Positions 5,522 to 9,377 of a stretch of 9,377 nucleotides of DNA are shown piece by piece; position 1 is the first letter of the stretch; each line of letters starts with the position of its first letter. The notes below the pieces were generated by a model. That model did not search any database. It was given only the letters and a program-made list of their open reading frames with translations, and had not been told where the DNA came from. A program made the position numbers and the translations under genes. Source of the DNA: Deltaproteobacteria bacterium RBG_13_49_15. Lineage in GTDB: Bacteria > Desulfobacterota > Desulfobacteria > Desulfobacterales > UBA2156. The DNA is taken from the NCBI GenBank assembly GCA_001797695.1, contig MGQD01000008.1:1-9377 (forward strand), given 5' to 3'.

Positions 5522-6952
5522 ATGAATTTTGAACCGGTCATCGGACTGGAAGTCCACGCCCAGCTCAAGACAAAAACAAAAATATTTTGCGGTTGCTCCA
5601 CACTTTTTGGCGACCCCCCGAATACCCATACTTGCCCGGTTTGTCTCGGCTTACCGGGCGTTCTTCCGGTATTAAACAAAAAAGTGGTCGAATATGCCTT
5701 AAAAATGGCTCTGGCGACCCATTGCCGCATCTCGCCAGTCAGCCGATTTGCCAGAAAAAATTATTTTTACCCGGATTTGCCGAAAGGGTATCAGATTTCC
5801 CAGTATGAAGATCCGATTGCTCAAAACGGCTTCATATTCATAAATGCAGAGGGCAATAAAAAGCGGATCGGCATCCGCCGGATTCATATGGAAGAGGATG
5901 CCGGAAAACTGACCCATGACCCTTATCGACCCAAGAGCAGGGTCGATTTTAACCGAACAGGGATACCTCTGATCGAAATTGTCAGCGAACCGGAGATCCA
6001 TACCGCTCAGGAAGCCACTGCTTATTTAAAACAGCTTCGATCCATTCTTCGTTATCTGGAAATCTGCGATGGAAATATGGAAGAAGGAAGCTTCCGGTGC
6101 GACGCCAACATTTCCATACGAAGGGAAGGGGATCAAACTCTCGGTACGAGAACCGAGTTGAAAAATCTAAACTCCTTCAAGTTTGTGGAAAGAGCTCTTG
6201 AATTCGAGATCAACCGGCAAAAAGAAGTGATCATAGAGGGGGGAAAGATCATCCAGGAGACCCGGCTCTATGATCCGGGAAAAGAGATGACCCTATCCAT
6301 GAGGGAAAAAGAAGAGGCTCACGATTACCGCTATTTTCCTGACCCGGATTTGCTCCCGCTGGTAATTAATGCCGGCTGGATCAAGCAGGTAAAGATTTCC
6401 CTTCCGGAGCTCCCTGAAGAGAAGAAAGAGCGGTTCATCAGAGAGCATAAACTGCCTCTCTATGATGCAGACATATTGACATCCAGCAGGGAGGTCGCCG
6501 ACTATTTCGAGGAATGCCTGAAATGGTTTCCGCACCCTAAACCGGTAAGCAACTGGATCATGGGCCCATTGATGGGGCTCTTAAATGCAACCGGAAAAAC
6601 CGCCGAGCATTCCCCGGTCCCGCCAAGAGAGATGGCCGGACTTCTCCGCTTAACCGAAGAGGGGGTCATCAGCGCAAAAACCGCAAAAGACGTATTTGAC
6701 GAAATGGCCCAAACCGGAAAGCCGGCAAAAACGCTTGTTGAAGAAAAGGGCCTTGCCCAGATGAGCGACACTTCGGCCGTCGAAGCCGTTGTCCAACAGG
6801 TGCTTGGACGTTTTCCACAGGAAGTTATTGATTATAGGTTGGGGAAAACCAAATTGCTCGGTTTTTTTGTCGGTCAGATAATGAAAGAAACCAAAGGAAA
6901 AGCAAACCCGACCCTGGTGAACGAATTGATAAAGAAAGCCATGTCCGGATAA
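5522..6952 (+). CDS. gatB: Aspartyl/glutamyl-tRNA(Asn/Gln) amidotransferase subunit B
   Basis: GatB is the tRNA-binding kinase-like subunit of the GatCAB complex, which converts Glu-tRNA(Gln) or Asp-tRNA(Asn) into the correctly charged amide form. The product is 476 residues, full family length. Seen in order are IGLEVHAQLKTKTKIFCGC (7-25), a probable zinc site from C23, C25, C38 and C41, YFYPDLPKGYQISQYEDPI (81-99), HMEEDAGK (122-129, Mg/ATP site region), VSEPEI (154-159), NSFKFVERAL (217-226), YRYFPDPDLLPL (269-280), and a C-terminal YqeY-like tail domain ending GKANPTLVNELIKK. The ATG at 5522 has GAGGT 4 bases upstream and the canonical N-terminus. Upstream genes run the other way, so gatC and gatA are not adjacent on that side. 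The stop overlaps an ATG (TAATG), and the next gene lies 71 bases on in the same direction. Confidence 0.97.
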   Translation: MNFEPVIGLEVHAQLKTKTKIFCGCSTLFGDPPNTHTCPVCLGLPGVLPVLNKKVVEYALKMALATHCRISPVSRFARKNYFYPDLPKGYQISQYEDPIAQNGFIFINAEGNKKRIGIRRIHMEEDAGKLTHDPYRPKSRVDFNRTGIPLIEIVSEPEIHTAQEATAYLKQLRSILRYLEICDGNMEEGSFRCDANISIRREGDQTLGTRTELKNLNSFKFVERALEFEINRQKEVIIEGGKIIQETRLYDPGKEMTLSMREKEEAHDYRYFPDPDLLPLVINAGWIKQVKISLPELPEEKKERFIREHKLPLYDADILTSSREVADYFEECLKWFPHPKPVSNWIMGPLMGLLNATGKTAEHSPVPPREMAGLLRLTEEGVISAKTAKDVFDEMAQTGKPAKTLVEEKGLAQMSDTSAVEAVVQQVLGRFPQEVIDYRLGKTKLLGFFVGQIMKETKGKANPTLVNELIKKAMSG

Positions 6953-7008
6953 TGGTTGCCTGTCATCCTTTTGGCAATCTTAAACGACATAAACAAAAAA
7001 ATCATTTC

Positions 7009-7014
7009 AAGGAG
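7009..7014 (+). promoter_or_regulatory. Ribosome binding site deciding the start of the FG-GAP protein
   Basis: AAGGAG lies 9 bases before the ATG at 7024. It supports that start, which is followed at once by a signal peptide, over an in-frame ATG at 6952 that would put 24 polar residues in front of the signal sequence. Confidence 0.65.
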
Positions 7015-7023
7015 ACGGTCTTC

Positions 7024-8667
7024 ATGAATTTGATCATCACCCGATTGAAATACACCCTGGCGATAACCGTAATATTCATTCTCGCCATGGGCGGTCTCGC
7101 GCCGGCGGCTTCGACGCCCTTGCGTACCGGCATCTTACCGTTCCAGATTAATGCACCCCAGGATCTTTCCTATCTTAAAAACGGAATTGTCGATATGCTG
7201 ACTTCCCGGCTGACCTGGGAGGGAAAAGTTACGGTTTCGTCCGCTCCGGCAAAAGATCAGGTCAATGAACAAACCGCAAAAGATATCGGTTCCCAGTTGG
7301 GCCTTGATTATGTGGTATTCGGAAGCCTCACCGTTTTAGGAAACAGTATCAGCATCGATGCCAAAGTAATCGACATAACAGGTGAAAAACCCGTTCGCAC
7401 CTTTTTCATACAAAGTGCCTCTATGGATGAGGTAATCCCGAAAATCGATCTTTTGGCAACCGATATCAACCAGACGGTCTTCGGTCGCAGTGTCATCGCC
7501 GACAAAATACCTCCTGCCTCCGAGCCAAAACAAACGATAGACGAAAGCCGCGCCCATCCGGATAAACTGGCCCAGGGTGGGTTTGAAGACGGGACAAAGC
7601 AACCCTCAGATTTGGGATCTGAATCGGCTTTCAGCCGCCGGATTGAAGGTGTAACCTTCTGGAAAAGCCCGAATTATTCTTATCTGATCAATGGGCTGGC
7701 AGTCGGCGATGTCAATAACGACGGCCGCATGGAAACGGTTGTGGTCACTCCCCACACCGTTTTTATTTACACCGTTGAAAAAAACCGCATGGCGGAAATC
7801 CAAAAAATCGAAATGGGACGCTTCATCTACATCATCGGAGTCGATGTTGCCGACATCAACGGAAACGGTTACCCGGAGATCTTTGCCACCGCTTTAAATG
7901 CACAAAAAAATGCCGTTACCTCATTTGTCCTCGAATATGACGGGCAAAAATACCGGACCATCTCCGAAAAGCTCCCATGGTTTTTCCGGGTGGTCCGGTT
8001 TTCGCGTTCCGATTCCATTCTCCTTGGCCAGAGGGGAATCGTCGAGGACCCCTTTTCAGGTAAAATTTTCCAAATGGCCTGGAAAGGCGCCGAATACAAT
8101 GAAGAAAAATCCATCCTTATTTCTGAAAAATTAAATCTTTTAGGATTGACCCTTGGAGACATCCAAAACAACGGTCAAAACCTCCCTGTGGCTTATGATC
8201 GGCAAGACTATATCCATATTTTTGATGCATCCGGAAAAATGATTTCAAAAGGAGGGGACCGCCTTGGAGGGGGCACGCTATTTTACCACATCCCTAAAGA
8301 AAACCCCGGAGTTGACAATTGGGCTTATCTCCCCATACGCATCCTCATTTCGGATATCAATTCCGATGGAAAACGAGAAGTGATCGTCGCTAGAAACCAG
8401 GAGCTTGCAGGACGATTGCTCGAGCAATTTCGGCAATATACCAAAGGAAAAATGACCGCACTGTCGTGGGACGGCATCGGGTTGGTCTCCATATGGGAAA
8501 CACGAGAAATTTCCGGCGCGATCCGGGATTTTTCCATCGCCGACTTTGACAATGATGGAAAAGAGGAACTGGTATGCGCAGTGGTGATGAAAGAAGGGGC
8601 GATTGCCTTCACGGACCCCAAAAGCGCGGTGATCGCATATGAACTCGGAGAAATCAAAAGCCGCTGA
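7024..8667 (+). CDS. Exported FG-GAP/VCBS repeat protein with TolB/FlgO-like N-terminal domain
   Basis: A 547-residue protein of unknown function. Residues 1-30 form a signal peptide: basic start, hydrophobic core YTLAITVIFILAMGGLA, and probable cleavage near APAAS, so it should reach the periplasm or beyond. No lipobox cysteine is seen. Residues about 35-155 resemble the TolB/FlgO-type N-terminal domain (GILPF, DMLTSRL, QLGLDYVVFGSLTVLGNSIS and a following IDAKVID strand). A low-complexity linker spans about 160-205. The rest (about 210-540) is probably a beta-propeller with calcium-loop motifs DVNNDG (229-234), DINGNG (277-282), DIQNNG (379-384, degenerate), DINSDG (444-449) and DFDNDG (507-512). 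Such propellers usually bind partner proteins or surfaces. It follows gatB with no terminator between, and ends 17 bases before a strong hairpin. Domain reading is good; role is unknown, with envelope assembly or adhesion both possible. Confidence 0.9.
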   Translation: MNLIITRLKYTLAITVIFILAMGGLAPAASTPLRTGILPFQINAPQDLSYLKNGIVDMLTSRLTWEGKVTVSSAPAKDQVNEQTAKDIGSQLGLDYVVFGSLTVLGNSISIDAKVIDITGEKPVRTFFIQSASMDEVIPKIDLLATDINQTVFGRSVIADKIPPASEPKQTIDESRAHPDKLAQGGFEDGTKQPSDLGSESAFSRRIEGVTFWKSPNYSYLINGLAVGDVNNDGRMETVVVTPHTVFIYTVEKNRMAEIQKIEMGRFIYIIGVDVADINGNGYPEIFATALNAQKNAVTSFVLEYDGQKYRTISEKLPWFFRVVRFSRSDSILLGQRGIVEDPFSGKIFQMAWKGAEYNEEKSILISEKLNLLGLTLGDIQNNGQNLPVAYDRQDYIHIFDASGKMISKGGDRLGGGTLFYHIPKENPGVDNWAYLPIRILISDINSDGKREVIVARNQELAGRLLEQFRQYTKGKMTALSWDGIGLVSIWETREISGAIRDFSIADFDNDGKEELVCAVVMKEGAIAFTDPKSAVIAYELGEIKSR

Positions 8668-8684
8668 TACCGAAAGTTGAAATG

Positions 8685-8718
8685 AAAAACCCGGAATGAT
8701 TGCTCATTCCGGGTTTTT
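8685..8718. terminator. Bidirectional hairpin terminator between convergent genes
   Basis: A perfect 15-base-pair inverted repeat (AAAAACCCGGAATGA with its complement at 8704-8718) surrounds a 4-base loop, ttgc. The arms start with five A and end with five T, so it can act as a rho-independent terminator in both directions. It begins 17 bases after the FG-GAP gene stop and 32 bases lie between it and the porin stop on the other strand. Confidence 0.95.
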
Positions 8719-8750
8719 ATTTAACTTGATACTATGCGACTAAGTCGAAA

Positions 8751-9377
8751 TTAGAAATTGATCTGCCACTTGGCGCCGAAATAGGTCTGTTTGCCCTGAG
8801 GCTTTCCGGCAGTGCTGTCTTTGTAGTCGATCTGTCCAATTTCGGGGACGATTATAAATCCCTTTGCCGGAGAAATGACCGCCTGCACATACATGGCAGC
8901 GGTTTCATCATCCTGCAAAGCGGTCGCATCACTGTCATGCGTGACCTGGCCATAGCCGCCTTCAAATGTCAGCATGTCGCTCACCTTGAAACCGACCACC
9001 CCGAGGAAACCAAGGCTGGTGACGTCTTTGAGGGAACCGCCGACGATGACCGGGGCAGCCGCACCAGTCGTGTACATCCCGTAAGGTCCGATGTTCTGGC
9101 CGGTGAAAACGTTGGCGTTGATATAAGCCGGACCGAGGTTCACGCTGCCGCCGACACCCACGATATAGGAGGTGACGTCGTAATCAGGAACATCCGCCTT
9201 CTCAACGCTAAATGTGTTATAACCGCCAACCGCTTCCACCCAGAACTTGTCGGTTTTGAACTTGTAAGCGGCTTCTATTTTGGGAATCGTAATGTCCACA
9301 TCGCCCTTCGCGGTCAAGGCGGCGCCCTTCGGCTGGAGTAACGCCACTCTGAAACTTGCGATCGAGAGTTCTATGGC
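8751..9377 (-). CDS. Outer-membrane porin-like beta-barrel protein (5' end cut by window edge)
   Basis: The minus-strand frame is open from the right edge to a TAA at 8751, giving 208 residues of the C-terminal part; the start and signal peptide lie outside the window. A GTG at 9347 is only an internal in-frame valine codon, because the frame continues upstream as SIASFRVALLQPKG. The protein shows alternating polar and hydrophobic strands with aromatic girdle residues, such as IEAAYKFKTDKFWVEAVGGY, short turns rich in Gly, Asp and Asn, no cysteine, and a last strand TYFGAKWQINF. A terminal Phe is the usual recognition signal for outer-membrane assembly by BamA. It resembles general porins of Desulfobacterota in style, though I cannot confirm the family. 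Likely role: passive solute channel. It is convergent with the FG-GAP gene and shares its terminator. Confidence 0.82.
   Translation of the reverse strand, partial: AIELSIASFRVALLQPKGAALTAKGDVDITIPKIEAAYKFKTDKFWVEAVGGYNTFSVEKADVPDYDVTSYIVGVGGSVNLGPAYINANVFTGQNIGPYGMYTTGAAAPVIVGGSLKDVTSLGFLGVVGFKVSDMLTFEGGYGQVTHDSDATALQDDETAAMYVQAVISPAKGFIIVPEIGQIDYKDSTAGKPQGKQTYFGAKWQINF

Noticed and set aside
5401..5730. Minus-strand 109-codon frame across the gatB start
   Set aside because: It covers the gatB N-terminal coding region and the promoter region in antisense; the translation matches no family.
6952..7023. Upstream ATG start for the FG-GAP protein, overlapping the gatB stop
   Set aside because: It would place 24 polar residues before an obvious signal peptide; AAGGAG before the ATG at 7024 is a better fit.
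1..9377. Similar words at both window ends (tctatggc at 3-10 and 9370-9377)
   Set aside because: Only eight identical bases (nine to ten with a gap) on the same strand; expected by chance and not evidence of a circular or duplicated end.

Overview
The window looks like part of a Gram-negative bacterial chromosome, most likely a Desulfobacterota (former deltaproteobacterial) sulfate-reducer relative. That placement is inferred from gene content and protein style. There is an outer-membrane porin ending in phenylalanine, a methylmalonyl-CoA epimerase, a gatB (implying tRNA-dependent amidation), and an exported FG-GAP repeat protein. No rRNA, tRNA, CRISPR array or transposase gene was seen.

Left part (about 1-4975, all minus strand): a compact run transcribed right to left, in the order queA, tgt, NifU-C-terminal-domain protein, class I/II aminotransferase, methylmalonyl-CoA epimerase, TPR protein. 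The last gene is cut by the left edge. queA and tgt overlap by 4 bases and give two consecutive steps of queuosine tRNA modification. The aminotransferase and epimerase lie 17 bases apart, and the TPR gene follows the epimerase stop after 9 bases. This suggests one operon mixing tRNA modification, Fe-S maturation and acyl-CoA or amino-acid metabolism.

Centre (about 5000-5521): a small AT-richer gene for a 23S-rRNA-intervening-sequence-type four-helix bundle protein. It is bracketed by two 35-base arrays of 7-base repeats in inverted orientation. The unit (5000-5432) sits between a good leftward sigma70-like promoter (5469-5497) and queA, so it appears to have landed in the 5' leader of the queuosine operon and become its first gene. 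This is the most unusual feature of the window.

Right part (5522-8667, plus strand): gatB, then a gene for an exported protein with a TolB/FlgO-like N-terminal domain and five FG-GAP/VCBS-type calcium-loop motifs. A perfect 15-base-pair hairpin terminator (8685-8718) separates it from a convergent porin-like gene on the minus strand, whose 5' end is cut by the right edge.
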